Part shown: positions 24,149 to 38,425 of the stretch, piece after piece
Layout of the letters: the number at the start of each line of letters is the position of its first letter
How positions within the stretch are numbered: position 1 is the stretch's first letter
Assembly: GCF_032854445.1 (NCBI RefSeq)
Contig: NW_027017970.1
Location: forward strand, 62,001 to 126,000
DNA length: 64,000 nt
DNA from: Liolophura sinensis
Lineage: Eukaryota > Mollusca > Polyplacophora > Chitonida > Chitonidae
Direction of reading: 5' to 3'
Made by a program: the position numbers and the translations under genes
The notes under the pieces: model-generated
The model's database searches: none
What the model was told of the DNA's origin: nothing
Seen by the model: the letters and a program-made list of their open reading frames with translations, nothing else

Positions 24149-27100
24149 TGACTATAAGTTATGTGCCCTTCGGTAGCCCAGAAGACGTCAAATCTTTGGG
24201 CTAAGCCCATTTAACTCACCCAGCAATTGTCTTACTTCTAAGTCTAAGACAATCTCAATGTCTTTATCTACGTGTAGAAAAACCAGACCATTTGTACAGA
24301 AAAAACACAAGGTACTTGATACAGTCTGCTGTATAAAGTACAACTGAACACTGACCCACATTTTATAAGGTGCCAAAAGATGCGGAATTGGGCCAGGCAT
24401 CGGCAGCTGTTAAAAAATTGCAAATATCCCTGGTTTCCATGGAGTAAGAGCCGTTACTGGGCACGTGATTATGACATAAATGATTATTCAATTGTCTCTA
24501 CAGCCAAAAGTATTGGTCGGAGAGCAACGCGGTTTGCACCATTCGATTTCTCGCCACAAAATACGTCGGATTAGCCTCTTACTAGTAGCACTGGAACAGT
24601 TTTTCCACTTTTGCATTTTTACCTGGTCTTTTTGTTAATTGAAATCGGCTACACTGTACTCTGTACAATAGCGACTGGTTATTACTATATTCAACTTTTG
24701 ACTATAAGTTATGTGCCCTTCGGTAGCCCAGAAGACGTCAAATCTTTGGGCCAAGCCCAATTAAATCACCCAGCAATTGTCTTATTTCTAAGTCCAAGAC
24801 AATCTCAATGTCTTTATCTACGTGTAGAAAAACCACACCATTTGCACGTGAAAAACACAAGGTACTTGATACAGTCTGCTGTAAAAAGTACAACTAAACA
24901 CTGACCCACATTTATAAGGTGCCAAAAGATGCGGAATTGGGCCAGGCATCGGCAGTTGTTAAAAAATTGCAAATTTTCCTGGTTTCCATGGAGTAAGAGC
25001 CGTTGCTACACACGTGATTATGACATAAATGATCATTCAATTGTCGCTACAGCCAAAAGTATTGGTCGGAGAGCAACGCGGATTGCACCATTCGATTTCT
25101 CGTCACAAATTACGTCGGATTAGCCTCTTACCAGCAGCACTGGAACAGTTTTTCCACTTTTGCATTTTTACCTGGTCTTTTTGTTAATTGAAATCGGCTA
25201 CACTGTACTCTGTACAATCGCGACTGGTCATTACTATATTCAACTTTTGACTATAAGTTATGTGCCCTTCGGTAGCCCAGAAGACGTCAAATCTTTGGGC
25301 TAAGCCCATTTAACTCACCCAGCAATTGTCTTACTTCTAAGTCTAAGACAATCTCAATGTCTTTATCTACGTGTAGAAAAACCAGACCATTTGTACAGAA
25401 AAAACACAAGGTACTTGATACAGTCTGCTGTATAAAGTACAACTGAACACTGACCCACATTTATAAGGTGCCAAAAGATGCGGAATTGGGCCAGGCATCG
25501 GCAGCTGTTAAAAAATTACAAATTTTCCTGGTTTCCATGGAGTAAGAGCCGTTACTGGGCACGTGATTATGACATAAATGATCATTGAATTGTCTCTACA
25601 GCCAAAAGTATTGGTCAGAGAGCAACGCGGTTTGCACCATTCGATTTCTCGTCACAAAATACGTCGGATTAGCCTCTTACCAGCAGCACTGGAACAGTTT
25701 TTCCACTTTTGCATTTTTACCTGGTCTTTTTGTTAATTGAAATCGGCTACACTGTACTCTGTACAATCGCGACTGGTCATTACTATATTCAACTTTTGAC
25801 TATAAGCTATGTGCCCTTCGGTAGCCCAGAAGACGTCAAATCTTTGGGCTAAGCCCATTTAACTCACCCAGCAATTGTCTTACTTCTAAGTCCAAGACAA
25901 TCTCAATGTCTTTATCTACGTATAGAAAAACCAGACCATTTGTACGTAAAAAACACAAGGTACTTGATACAGTCTGCTGTAAAAAGTACAACTAAACACT
26001 GACCCACATTTATAAGGTGCCAAAAGATGCGGAATTGGGCCAGGCATCGGCAGTTGTTAAAAAGTTGCAAATTTTCCTGGTTTCCATGGAGTAAGAGCCG
26101 TTGATTCGCACGTGATTATGAAATAAATGATCAATCAATTGTCGCTACAGCCAAAAGTATTGGTCGGAGAGCAACGCGGATTGCACCATTCGATTTCTCG
26201 TCACAAATTACGTCGGATTAGCCTCTTACTAGTGGCACTGGGACAGTTTTTCCACTTTTGCATTTTTACCTGGTCTTTTTGTTAATTGAAATCGGCTACA
26301 CTGTACTCTGTACAATCGCGACTGGTCATTACTATATTCAACTTTTGACTATAAGTTATGTGCCCTTCGGTAGCCCAGAAGACGTCAAATCTTTGGGCTA
26401 AGCCCATTTAACTCACCCAGCAATTGTCTTACTTCTAAGTCCAAGACAATCTCAATGTCTTTATCTACGTGTAGAAAAACCACACCATTTGTACATAAAA
26501 AAAACAAGGTACTTTATACAGTCTGCTGTAAAAAGTTCAACTGACCACAGACCCACATGAATAAGGTGCCTAAAGATGCGGAATTGGGCCAGGCATCGGC
26601 AGCTGTTAAAAAATTGCAAATATCCCTGGTTTCCATGGAGTAAGAGCCGTTGCTGGGCACGTGATTATGACATCAATGATCATTCAATTGTCGCTACAGC
26701 CAAAAGTATTGGTCGGAGAGGAACGCGGTTTGCACCATTCGATTTCTCGTCACAAAATACGTCGGATTAGCCTCTTACCAGCAGCACTGGAACAGTTTTT
26801 CCACTTTTGCATTTTTGCCTGGGGTGTTTTGTTAATTGAAATCGGCTACACTGTACTCTGTACAATCGCGACTGGTCATTACTATATTCAACTTTTGACT
26901 ATAAGTTATGTGCCCTTCGGTAGCCCAGAAGACCTGAAATCTTTGGGCCAAGCCCATTTAACTCACCCAGCAATTGTCTTATTTCTAAGTCCAAGACAAT
27001 CTCAATGTCTTTATCTACGTGTAGAAAAACCACACCATTTGTACATGAAAAACAGAAGGTACTTGATACAGTCTGCTGTAAAAAGTACAACTGAACACTG

Positions 27101-28544
27101 ACCCACTTCAGTAAGGTGCCAAAAGATGCGGAATTGGGCCAGGCATCGGCAGTTGTTAAAAAATTGCAAATTTTCCTGGTTTCCATGGAGTAAGAGCCGT
27201 TGATTCGCACGTGATTATGAAATAAATGATCAATCAATTGTCGCTACAGCCAAAAGTATTGGTCGGAGAGGAACGCGGATTGCACCATTCGATTTCTCGT
27301 CACAAATTACGTCGGATTAGCCTCTTACTAGTGGCACTGGAACAGTTTTTCCACTTTTGCATTTTTACCTGGTCTTTTTGTTAATTGAAATCGGCTACAC
27401 TGTACTCTGTACAATCGCGACTGGTCATTACTATATTCAACTTTTGACTATAAGTTATGTGCCCTTCGGTAGCCCAGAAGACGTCAAATCTTTGGGCTAA
27501 GCCCATTTAACTCACCCAGCAATTGTCTTACTTCTAAGTCCAAGACAATCTCAATGTCTTTATCTACGTGTAGAAAAACCACACCATTTGTACATAAAAA
27601 AAACAAGGTACTTTATACAGTCTGCTGTAAAAAGTTCAACTGACCACAGACCCACATGAATAACGTGCCTAAAGATGCGGAATTGGGCCAGGCATCGGCA
27701 GCTGTTAAAAAATTGCAAATATCCCTGGTTTCCATGGAGTAAGAGCCGTTGCTGGGCACGTGATTATGACATCAATGATCATTCAATTGTCGCTACAGCC
27801 AAAAGTATTGGTCGGAGAGGAACGCGGTTTGCACCATTCGATTTCTCGTCACAAAATACGTCGGATTAGCCTCTTACCAGCAGCACTGGAAAAGTTTTTC
27901 CACTTTTGCATTTTTGCCTGGGTGTTTTGTTAATTGAAATCGGCTACACTGTACTCTGTACAATCGCGGACTGGTCATTACTATATTCAACTTTTGACTA
28001 TAAGTTATGTGCCCTTCGGTAGCCCAGAAGACCTGAAATGTTTGGGCCAAGCCCATTTAACTCACCCAGCAATTGTCTTATTTCTAAGTCCAAGACAATC
28101 TCAATGTCTTTATCTACGTGTAGAAAAACCACACCATTTGTACATGAAAAACACAAGGTACTTGATACAGTCTGCTGTAAAAAGTACAACTGAACACTGA
28201 CCCACTTCAGTAAGGTGCCAAAAGATGCGGAATTGGGCCAGGCATCGGCAGTTGTTAAAAAATTGCAAATTTTCCTGGTTTCCATGGAGTAAGAGCCGTT
28301 GCTACGCAAATGATTATGACATAAATGATCATTCAATTGTCGCTACAGCCAAAAGTATTGGTCGGAGAGCAACGCGGTTTGCACCATTCGATTTCTCGTC
28401 ACAAAATACGTCGGATTAGCCTCTTATCAGCAGCACTGGAACATTTTTTTCCACTTTTGCATTTTTGCCTGGTCTTTTTGTTAAATGAAATCGGCTACAC
28501 TGTACTCTGTACAATCGCGACTGGTCATTACTATATTCAACTTT

Positions 28545-31500
28545 TGACTATAAGTTATGTGCCCTTCGGTAGCCCAGAAGACGTCAAATCTTTGGGCTAA
28601 GCCCATTTAACTCACCCAGCAATTGTGTTACTTCTAAGTCTAAGACAATCTCAATGTCTTTATCTACGTGTAGAAAAACCAGACCATTTGTACATAAAAA
28701 ACACAAGGTACTTGATACAGTCTGCTGTATAAAGTACAACTGAACACTGACCCACATTTATAAGGTGCCAAAAGATGCGGAATTGGGCCAGGCATCGGCA
28801 GCTGTTAAAAAATTGCAAATATCCCTGGTTTCCATGGAGTAAGAGCCGTTACTGGGCACGTGATTATGACATAAATGATCATTCAATTGTCTCTACAGCC
28901 AAAAGTATTGGTCCGAGAGCAACGCGGTTTGCACCATTCGATTTCTCGCCACAAAATACGTCGGATTAGCCTCTTACTAGTAGCACTGGAACAGTTTTCT
29001 ACTTTTGCATTTTTACCTGGTCTTTTTGTTAATTGAAATCGGTTACACTGTACTCTGTACAATAGCGACTGGTTATTACTATATTCAACTTTTGACTATA
29101 AGTTATGTGCCCTTCGGTAGGCCAGAAGACGACAAATCTTTGGGCTAAGCCCATTTAACTCACCCAGCAATTGCCTTACTTCTAAGTGCAAGACAATCTC
29201 AATGTCTTTATTTACGTGTAGAAAAACCACACCATTTGTACATGAAAAACACAAGGTACTTGATACAGTCTGCTGTAAAAAGTACAACTGAACACTGACC
29301 CACTTCAGTAAGGTGCCAAAAGATGCGGAATTGAGCCAGGCATCGGCAGCTGTTAAAAAATTGCAAATTTCCCTGGTTTCCATGCAGTAAGAGACGTTGC
29401 TACGCACATGATTATGACATAAATGATCATTCAATTGTCGCTACAGCCAAAAGTATTGGTCGGAGAGCAACGCGGTTTGCACCATTCGATTTCTCGTCAC
29501 AAAATACGTCGGATTAGCCTCTTATCAGCAGCACTGGAACATTTTTTCCACTTTTGCATTTTTGCCTGGTCTTTTTGTTAATTGAAATCGGCTACACTGT
29601 ACTCTGTACAATCGCGACTGGTCATTACTATATTCAACTTTTGACTATAAGTTATGTGCCCTTCGGTAGCCCAGAAGACCTGAAATCTTTGGGCCAAGCC
29701 CATTTAACTCACCCAGCAATTGTCTTATTTCTAAGTCCAAGACAATCTCAATGTCTTTATCAACGTGTAGAAAAACCACACCATTTGTACATGAAAAACA
29801 CAAGGTACTTGATACAGTCTGCTGTAAAAAGTACAACTAAACACTGACCCACATTTATAAGGTGCCAAAAGATGCGGAATTGGGCCAGGCATCGGCAGTT
29901 GTTAGAAAATTGCAAATTTTCCTGGTTTCCATGGAGTAAGAGCCGTTGATTCGCACGTGATTATGAAATAAATGATCAATCAATTGTCGCTACAGCCAAA
30001 AGTATTGGTCGGAGAGCAACGCGGATTGCACCATTCGATTTCTCGTCACAAATTACGTCGGATTAGCCTCTTACTAGTGGCACTGGAACAGTTTTTCCAC
30101 TTTTGCATTTTTACCTGGTCTTTTTGTTAATTGAAATCGGCTACACTGTACTCTGTACAATCGCGACTGGTCATTACTATTTTCAACTTTTGACTATAAG
30201 TTATGTGCCCTTCGGTAGCCCAGAAGACGTCAAATCTTTGGGCTAAGCCCATTTAACTCACCCAGCAATTGCCTTACTTCTAAGTGCAAGACAATCTCAA
30301 TGTCTTTATTTACGTGTAGAAAAACCACACCATTTGTACATGAAAAACACAAGGTACTTGATACAGTCTGCTGTAAAAAGTACAACTGAACACTGACCCA
30401 CTTCAGTAAGGTGCCAAAAGAAGCGGAATTGAGCCAGGCATCGGCAGCTGTTAAAAAATTGCAAATTTCCCTGGTTTCCATGCAGTAAGAGACGTTGCTA
30501 CGCACATGATTATGACATAAATGATCATTCAATTGTCGCTACAGCCAAAAGTATTGGTCGGAGAGCAACGCGGTTTGCACCATTCGATTTCTCGTCACAA
30601 AATACGTCGGATTAGCCTCTTATCAGCAGCACTGGAACATTTTTTCCACTTTTGCATTTTTACCTGGTCTTTTTGTTAATTGAAATCGGCTACACTGTAC
30701 TCTGTACAATCGCGACTGGTCATTACTATATTCAACTTTTGACTATAAGTTATGTGCCCTTCGGTAGCCCAGAAGACCTGAAATCTTTGGGCCAAGCCCA
30801 TTTAACTCACCCAGCAATTGTCTTATTTCTAAGTCCAAGACAATCTCAATGTCTTTATCAACGTGTAGAAAAACCACACCATTTGTACATGAAAAACACA
30901 AGGTACTTGATACAGTCTGCTGTAAAAAGTACAACTAAACACTGACCCACTTCAGTAAGGTGCCAAAAGATGCGGAATTGGGCCAGGCATCGGCAGTTGT
31001 TAGAAAATTGCAAATTTTCCTGGTTTCCATGGAGTAAGAGCCGTTGATTCGCACGTGATTATGAAATAAATGATCAATCAATTGTCGCTACAGCCAAAAG
31101 TATTGGTCGGAGAGCAACGCGGATTGCACCATTCGATTTCTCGTCACAAATTACGTCGGATTAGCCTCTTACTAGTGGCACTGGAACATTTTTTCCACTT
31201 TTGCATTTTTACCTGGTCTTTTTGTTAATTGAAATCGGCTACACTGTACTCTGTACAATCGCGACTGGTCATTACTATTTTCAACTTTTGACTATAAGTT
31301 ATGTGCCCTTCGGTAGCCCAGAAGACGTCAAATCTTTGGGCTAAGCCCATTTAACTCACCCAGCAATTGTCTTACTTCTAAGTCCAAGACAATCTCAATG
31401 TCTTTATCTACGTGTAGAAAAACCACACCATTTGTACATAAAAAAAACAAGGTACTTTATACAGTCTGCTGTAAAAAGTTCAACTGACCACAGACCCACA

Positions 31501-32935
31501 TGAATAACGTGCCTAAAGATGCGGAATTGGGCCAGGCATCGGCAGCTGTTAAAAAATTGCAAATATCCCTGGTTTCCATGGAGTAAGAGCCGTTGCTGGG
31601 CACGTGATTATGACATCAATGATCATTCAATTGTCGCTACAGCCAAAAGTATTGGTCGGAGAGGAACGCGGTTTGCACCATTCGATTTCTCGTCACAAAA
31701 TACGTCGGATTAGCCTCTTACCAGCAGCACTGGAACAGTTTTTCCACTTTTGCATTTTTGCCTGGGTGTTTTGTTAATTGAAATCGGCTACACTGTACTC
31801 TGTACAATCGCGACTGGTCATTACTATATTCAACTTTTGACTATAAGTTATGTGCCCTTCGGTAGCCCAGAAGACCTGAAATCTTTGGGCCAAGCCCATT
31901 TAACTCACCCAGCAATTGTCTTACTTCTAAGTCCAAGACAATCTCAATGTCTTTATCTACGTGTAGAAAAACCACACCATTTGTACATGAAAAACACAAG
32001 GTACTTGATACAGTCTGCTGTAAAAAGTACAACTGAACACTGACCCACTTCAGTAAGGTGCCAAAAGATGCGGAATTGGGCCAGGCATCGGCAGTTGTTA
32101 AAAAATTGCAAATTTTCCTGGTTTCCATGGAGTAAGAGCCGTTGCTACGCAAATGATTATGACATAAATGATCATTCAATTGTCGCTACAGCCAAAAGTA
32201 TTGGTCGGAGAGCAACGCGGATTGCACCATTCGATTTCTTGCCACAAAATACGTCGGATTAGCCTCTTATTAGTAGCACTGGAACAGTTTTTCCACTTTT
32301 GCATTTTTACCTGGTCTTTTTGTTAATTGAAATCGGCTACACTGTACTCTGTACAATAGCGACTGGTTATTACTATATTCAACTTTTGACTATAAGTTAT
32401 GTGCCCTTCGGTAGGCCAGAAGACGACAAATCTTTGGGCCAAGCCCATTTAACTCACCCAGCAATTGCCTTACTTCTAAGTGCAAGACAATCTCAATGTC
32501 TTTATTTACGTGTAGAAAAACCACACCATTTGTACATGAAAAACACAAGGTACTTGATACAGTCTGCTGTAAAAAGTACAACTGAACACTGACCCACTTC
32601 AGTAAGGTGCCAAAAGATGCGGAATTGAGCCAGGCATCGGCAGCTGTTAAAAAATTGCAAATTTTCCTGGTTTCCTTGCAGTAAGAGACGTTGCTACGCA
32701 CATGATTATGACATAAATGATCATTCAATTGTCGCTACAGCCAAAAGTATTGGTCGGAGAGCAACGCGGTTTGCACCATTCGATTTCTCGTCACAAAATA
32801 CGTCGGATTAGCCTCTTATCAGCAGCACTGGAACATTTTTTCCACTTTTGCATTTTTGCCTGGTCTTTTTGTTAAATGAAATCGGCTACACTGTACTCTG
32901 TACAATCGCGACTGGTCATTACTATATTCAACTTT
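28545..32935 (+). repeat. Eight-unit higher-order cassette of domain B, copy 1
   Basis: Units start at 28545, 29093, 29642, 30191, 30740, 31289, 31838 and 32387. Type order: gtgtta/tgtataaag unit; gtaggcc/ctaag unit ending in ccatgcag; tatcaacg unit; a gtc unit carrying the rare aagaagcgg (about 30418); tatcaacg unit; R unit; L unit with cgcaaatgatt; gtaggcc/ccaag unit. The next eight units (32936-37327) repeat this order 4391-4392 bp away, including aagaagcgg (about 34810). The copies differ mainly in the third unit, which in copy 2 has tatctacg and tgcacgtg. Confidence 0.85.
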
Positions 32936-35900
32936 TGACTATAAGTTATGTGCCCTTCGGTAGCCCAGAAGACGTCAAATCTTTGGGCTAAGCCCATTTA
33001 ACTCACCCAGCAATTGTGTTACTTCTAAGTCTAAGACAATCTCAATGTCTTTATCTACGTGTAGAAAAACCAGACCATTTGTACATAAAAAACACAAGGT
33101 ACTTGATACAGTCTGCTGTATAAAGTACAACTGAACACTGACCCACATTTATAAGGTGCCAAAAGATGCGGAATTGGGCCAGGCATCGGCAGCTGTTAAA
33201 AAATTGCAAATATCCCTGGTTTCCATGGAGTAAGAGCCGTTACTGGGCACGTGATTATGACATAAATGATCATTCAATTGTCTCTACAGCCAAAAGTATT
33301 GGTCGGAGAGCAACGCGGTTTGCACCATTCGATTTCTCGCCACAAAATACGTCGGATTAGCCTCTTACTAGTAGCACTGGAACAGTTTTCTACTTTTGCA
33401 TTTTTACCTGGTCTTTTTGTTAATTGAAATCGGCTACACTGTACTCTGTACAATAGCGACTGGTTATTACTATATTCAACTTTTGACTATAAGTTATGTG
33501 CCCTTCGGTAGGCCAGAAGACGACAAATCTTTGGGCTAAGCCCATTTAACTCACCCAGCAATTGCCTTACTTCTAAGTGCAAGACAATCTCAATGTCTTT
33601 ATTTACGTGTAGAAAAACCACACCATTTGTACATGAAAAACACAAGGTACTTGATACAGTCTGCTGTAAAAAGTACAACTGAACACTGACCCACTTCAGT
33701 AAGGTGCCAAAAGATGCGGAATTGAGCCAGGCATCGGCAGCTGTTAAAAAATTGCAAATTTCCCTGGTTTCCTTGCAGTAAGAGACGTTGCTACGCACAT
33801 GATTATGACATAAATGATCATTCAATTGTCGCTACAGCCAAAAGTATTGGTCGGAGAGCAACGCGGTTTGCACCATTCGATTTCTCGTCACAAAATACGT
33901 CGGATTAGCCTCTTATCAGCAGCACTGGAACATTTTTTTCCACTTTTGCATTTTTGCCTGGTCTTTTTGTTAATTGAAATCGGCTACACTGTACTCTGTA
34001 CAATCGCGACTGGTCATTACTATATTCAACTTTTGACTATAAGTTATGTGCCCTTCGGTAGCCCAGAAGACCTGAAATCTTTGGGCCAAGCCCATTTAAC
34101 TCACCCAGCAATTGTCTTATTTCTAAGTCCAAGACAATCTCAATGTCTTTATCTACGTGTAGAAAAACCACACCATTTGCACGTGAAAAACACAAGGTAC
34201 TTGATACAGTCTGCTGTAAAAAGTACAACTAAACACTGACCCACATTTATAAGGTGCCAAAAGATGCGGAATTGAGCCAGGCATCGGCAGTTGTTAAAAA
34301 ATTGCAAATATCCCTGGTTTCCATGGAGTAAGAGCCGTTGCTACGCACGTGATTATGACATAAATGATCATTCAATTGTCGCTACAGCCAAAAGTATTGG
34401 TCGGAGAGCAACGCGGATTGCACCATTCGATTTCTCGTTACAAATTACGTCGGATTAGCCTCTTACCAGCAGCACTAGAACAGTTTTTCCACTTTTGCAT
34501 TTTTACCTGGTCTTTTTGTTAATTGAAATCGGCTACACTGTACTCTGTACAATCGCGACTGGTCATTACTATATTCAACTTTTGACTATAAGTTATGTGC
34601 CCTTCGGTAGCCCAGAAGACGTCAAATCTTTGGGCTAAGCCCATTTAACTCACCCAGCAATTGTCTTACTTCTAAGTCCAAGACAATCTCAATGTCTTTA
34701 TCTACGTGTAGAAAAACCACACCATTTGTACGTAAAAAACACAAGGTACTTGATACAGTCTGCTGTAAGAAGTACAACTAAACACTGACCCACATTTATA
34801 AGGTGCCAAAAGAAGCGGAATTGGGCCAGGCATCGGCAACTGTTAAAAAATTGCAAATTTCCCTGGTTTCCATGCAGTAAGAGACGTTGCTACGCACATG
34901 ATTATGACATAAATGATCATTCAATTGTCGCTACAGCCAAAAGTATTGGTCAGAGAGCAACGCGGTTTGCACCATTCGATTTCCCGTCACAAAATACGTC
35001 GGATTAGCCTCTTATCAGCAGCACTGGAACATTTTTTCCACTTTTGCATTTTTGCCTGGTCTTTTTGTTAATTGAAATCGGCTACACTGTACTCTGTACA
35101 ATCGCGACTGGTCATTACTATATTCAACTTTTGACTATAAGTTATGTGCCCTTCGGTAGCCCAGAAGACCTGAAATCTTTGGGCCAAGCCCATTTAACTC
35201 ACCCAGCAATTGTCTTATTTCTAAGTCCAAGACAATCTCAATGTCTTTATCAACGTGTAGAAAAACCACACCATTTGTACATGAAAAACACAAGGTACTT
35301 GATACAGTCTGCTGTAAAAAGTACAACTAAACACTGACCCACATTTATAAGGTGCCAAAAGATGCGGAATTGGGCCAGGCATCGGCAGTTCTTAAAAAAT
35401 TGCAAATTTTCCTGGTTTCCATGGAGTAAGAGCCGTTGATTCGCACGTGATTATGAAATAAATGATCAATCAATTGTCGCTACAGCCAAAAGTATTGGTC
35501 GGAGAGCAACGCGGATTGCACCATTCGATTTCTCGTCACAAATTACGTCGGATTAGCCTCTTACTAGTGGCACTGGAACAGTTTTTCCACTTTTGCATTT
35601 TTACCTGGTCTTTTTGTTAATTGAAATCGGCTACACTGTACTCTGTACAATCGCGACTGGTCATTACTATATTCAACTTTTGACTATAAGTTATGTGCCC
35701 TTCGGTAGCCCAGAAGACGTCAAATCTTTGGGCTAAGCCCATTTAACTCACCCAGCAATTGTCTTACTTCTAAGTCCAAGACAATCTCAATGTCTTTATC
35801 TACGTGTAGAAAAACCACACCATTTGTACATAAAAAAAACAAGGTACTTTATACAGTCTGCTGTAAAAAGTTCAACTGACCACAGACCCACATGAATAAG

Positions 35901-37327
35901 GTGCCTAAAGATGCGGAATTGGGCCAGGCATCGGCAGCTGTTAAAAAATTGCAAATATCCCTGGTTTCCATGGAGTAAGAGCCGTTGCTGGGCACGTGAT
36001 TATGACATCAATGATCATTCAATTGTCGCTACAGCCAAAAGTATTGGTCGGAGAGGAACGCGGTTTGCACCATTCGATTTCTCGTCACAAAATACGTCGG
36101 ATTAGCCTCTTACCAGCAGCACTGGAACAGTTTTTCCACTTTTGCATTTTTGCCTGGGTGTTTTGTTAATTGAAATCGGCTACACTGTACTCTGTACAAT
36201 CGCGACTGGTCATTACTATATTCAACTTTTGACTATAAGTTATGTGCCCTTCGGTAGCCCAGAAGACCTGAAATCTTTGGGCCAAGCCCATTTAACTCAC
36301 CCAGCAATTGTCTTATTTCTAAGTCCAAGACAATCTCAATGTCTTTATCTACGTGTAGAAAAACCACACCATTTGTACATGAAAAACACAAGGTACTTGA
36401 TACAGTCTGCTGTAAAAAGTACAACTGAACACTGACCCACTTCAGTAAGGTGCCAAAAGATGCGGAATTGGGCCAGGCATCGGCAGTTGTTAAAAAATTG
36501 CAAATTTTCCTGGTTTCCATGGAGTAAGAGCCGTTGCTACGCAAATGATTATGACATAAATGATCATTCAATTGTCGCTACAGCCAAAAGTATTGGTCGG
36601 AGAGCAACGCGGATTGCACCATTCGATTTCTTGCCACAAAATACGTCGGATTAGCCTCTTACTAGTAGCACTGGAACAGTTTTTCCACTTTTGCATTTTT
36701 ACCTGGTCTTTTTGTTAATTGAAATCGGCTACACTGTACTCTGTACAATAGCGACTGGTTATTACTATATTCAACTTTTGACTATAAGTTATGTGCCCTT
36801 CGGTAGGCCAGAAGACGACAAATCTTTGGGCCAAGCCCATTTAACTCACCCAGCAATTGCCTTACTTCTAAGTGCAAGACAATCTCAATGTCTTTATTTA
36901 CGTGTAGAAAAACCACACCATTTGTACATGAAAAACACAAGGTACTTGATACAGTCTGCTGTAAAAAGTACAACTGAACACTGACCCACTTCAGTAAGGT
37001 GCCAAAAGATGCGGAATTGAGCCAGGCATCGGCAGCTGTTAAAAAATTGCAAATATCCCTGGTTTCCATGGAGTAAGAGCCGTTGCTGGGCACGTGATTA
37101 TGACATCAATGATCATTCAATTGTCGCTACAGCCAAAAGTATTGGTCGGAGAGCAACGCGGTTTGCACCATTCGATTTCTCGTCACAAAATACGTCGGAT
37201 TAGCCTCTTACCAGCAGCACTGGAACAGTTTTTCCACTTTTGCATTTTTGCCTGGGTGTTTTGTTAATTGAAATCGGCTACACTGTACTCTGTACAATCG
37301 CGACTGGTCATTACTATATTCAACTTT
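32936..37327 (+). repeat. Eight-unit cassette of domain B, copy 2
   Basis: Units start at 32936, 33484, 34034, 34583, 35132, 35681, 36230 and 36779. They align with 28545-32935 unit by unit. The last unit (36779) is a hybrid. Its first half is the expected gtaggcc/ccaag type. After about 37021 it changes to the R-type second half (aaatatccctgg, gctgggcacgtg, gacatcaatg, ttaccagcagc, gcctgggtg). That change marks the start of the following two-unit duplication. The third unit has the unusual ctcgttacaaatt near 34435, useful for aligning it with 39524. Confidence 0.84.
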
Positions 37328-38425
37328 TGACTATAAGTTATGTGCCCTTCGGTAGCCCAGAAGACCTGAAATCTTTGGGCCAAGCCCATTTAACTCACCC
37401 AGCAATTGTCTTATTTCTAAGTCCAAGACAATCTCAATGTCTTTATCTACGTGTAGAAAAACCACACCATTTGTACATGAAAAACACAAGGTACTTGATA
37501 CAGTCTGCTGTAAAAAGTACAACTGAACACTGACCCACTTCAGTAAGGTGCCAAAAGATGCGGAATTGGGCCAGGCATCGGCAGTTGTTAAAAAATTGCA
37601 AATTTTCCTGGTTTCCATGGAGTAAGAGCCGTTGCTACGCAAATGATTATGACATAAATGATCATTCAATTGTCGCTACAGCCAAAAGTATTGGTCGGAG
37701 AGCAACGCGGATTGCACCATTCGATTTCTTGCCACAAAATACGTCGGATTAGCCTCTTACTAGTAGCACTGGAACAGTTTTTCCACTTTTGCATTTTTAC
37801 CTGGTCTTTTTGTTAATTGAAATCGGCTACACTGTACTCTGTACAATAGCGACTGGTTATTACTATATTCAACTTTTGACTATAAGTTATGTGCCCTTCG
37901 GTAGGCCAGAAGACGACAAATCTTTGGGCCAAGCCCATTTAACTCACCCAGCAATTGCCTTACTTCTAAGTGCAAGACAATCTCAATGTCTTTATTTACG
38001 TGTAGAAAAACCACACCATTTGTACATGAAAAACACAAGGTACTTGATACAGTCTGCTGTAAAAAGTACAACTGAACACTGACCCACTTCAGTAAGGTGC
38101 CAAAAGATGCGGAATTGAGCCAGGCATCGGCAGCTGTTAAAAAATTGCAAATTTTCCTGGTTTCCTTGCAGTAAGAGACGTTGCTACGCACATGATTATG
38201 ACATAAATGATCATTCAATTGTCGCTACAGCCAAAAGTATTGGTCGGAGAGCAACGCGGTTTGCACCATTCGATTTCTCGTCACAAAATACGTCGGATTA
38301 GCCTCTTATCAGCAGCACTGGAACATTTTTTCCACTTTTGCATTTTTGCCTGGTCTTTTTGTTAAATGAAATCGGCTACACTGTACTCTGTACAATCGCG
38401 ACTGGTCATTACTATATTCAACTTT
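37328..38425 (+). repeat. Two-unit (1098-bp) tandem duplication
   Basis: The L unit at 37328 and the gtaggcc unit at 37877 repeat the pair at 36230 and 36779 at an offset of exactly 1098 bp. The duplication includes the rare tail words cgcaaatgatt and ttcttgccacaaa. The left junction falls at about 37021-37053, inside ccaggcatcggcagctgtt, which both parent units share, so the exchange point cannot be placed more finely. One clear difference is gagcaacgcgg at about 37152 against gaggaacgcgg at about 36054. Confidence 0.87.

Noticed and set aside
26661-27101. 146-codon plus-strand open frame
   Set aside because: It is created by an extra G in gcctggggtg near 26822 that fuses two repeat frames; neighbouring copies lack it.
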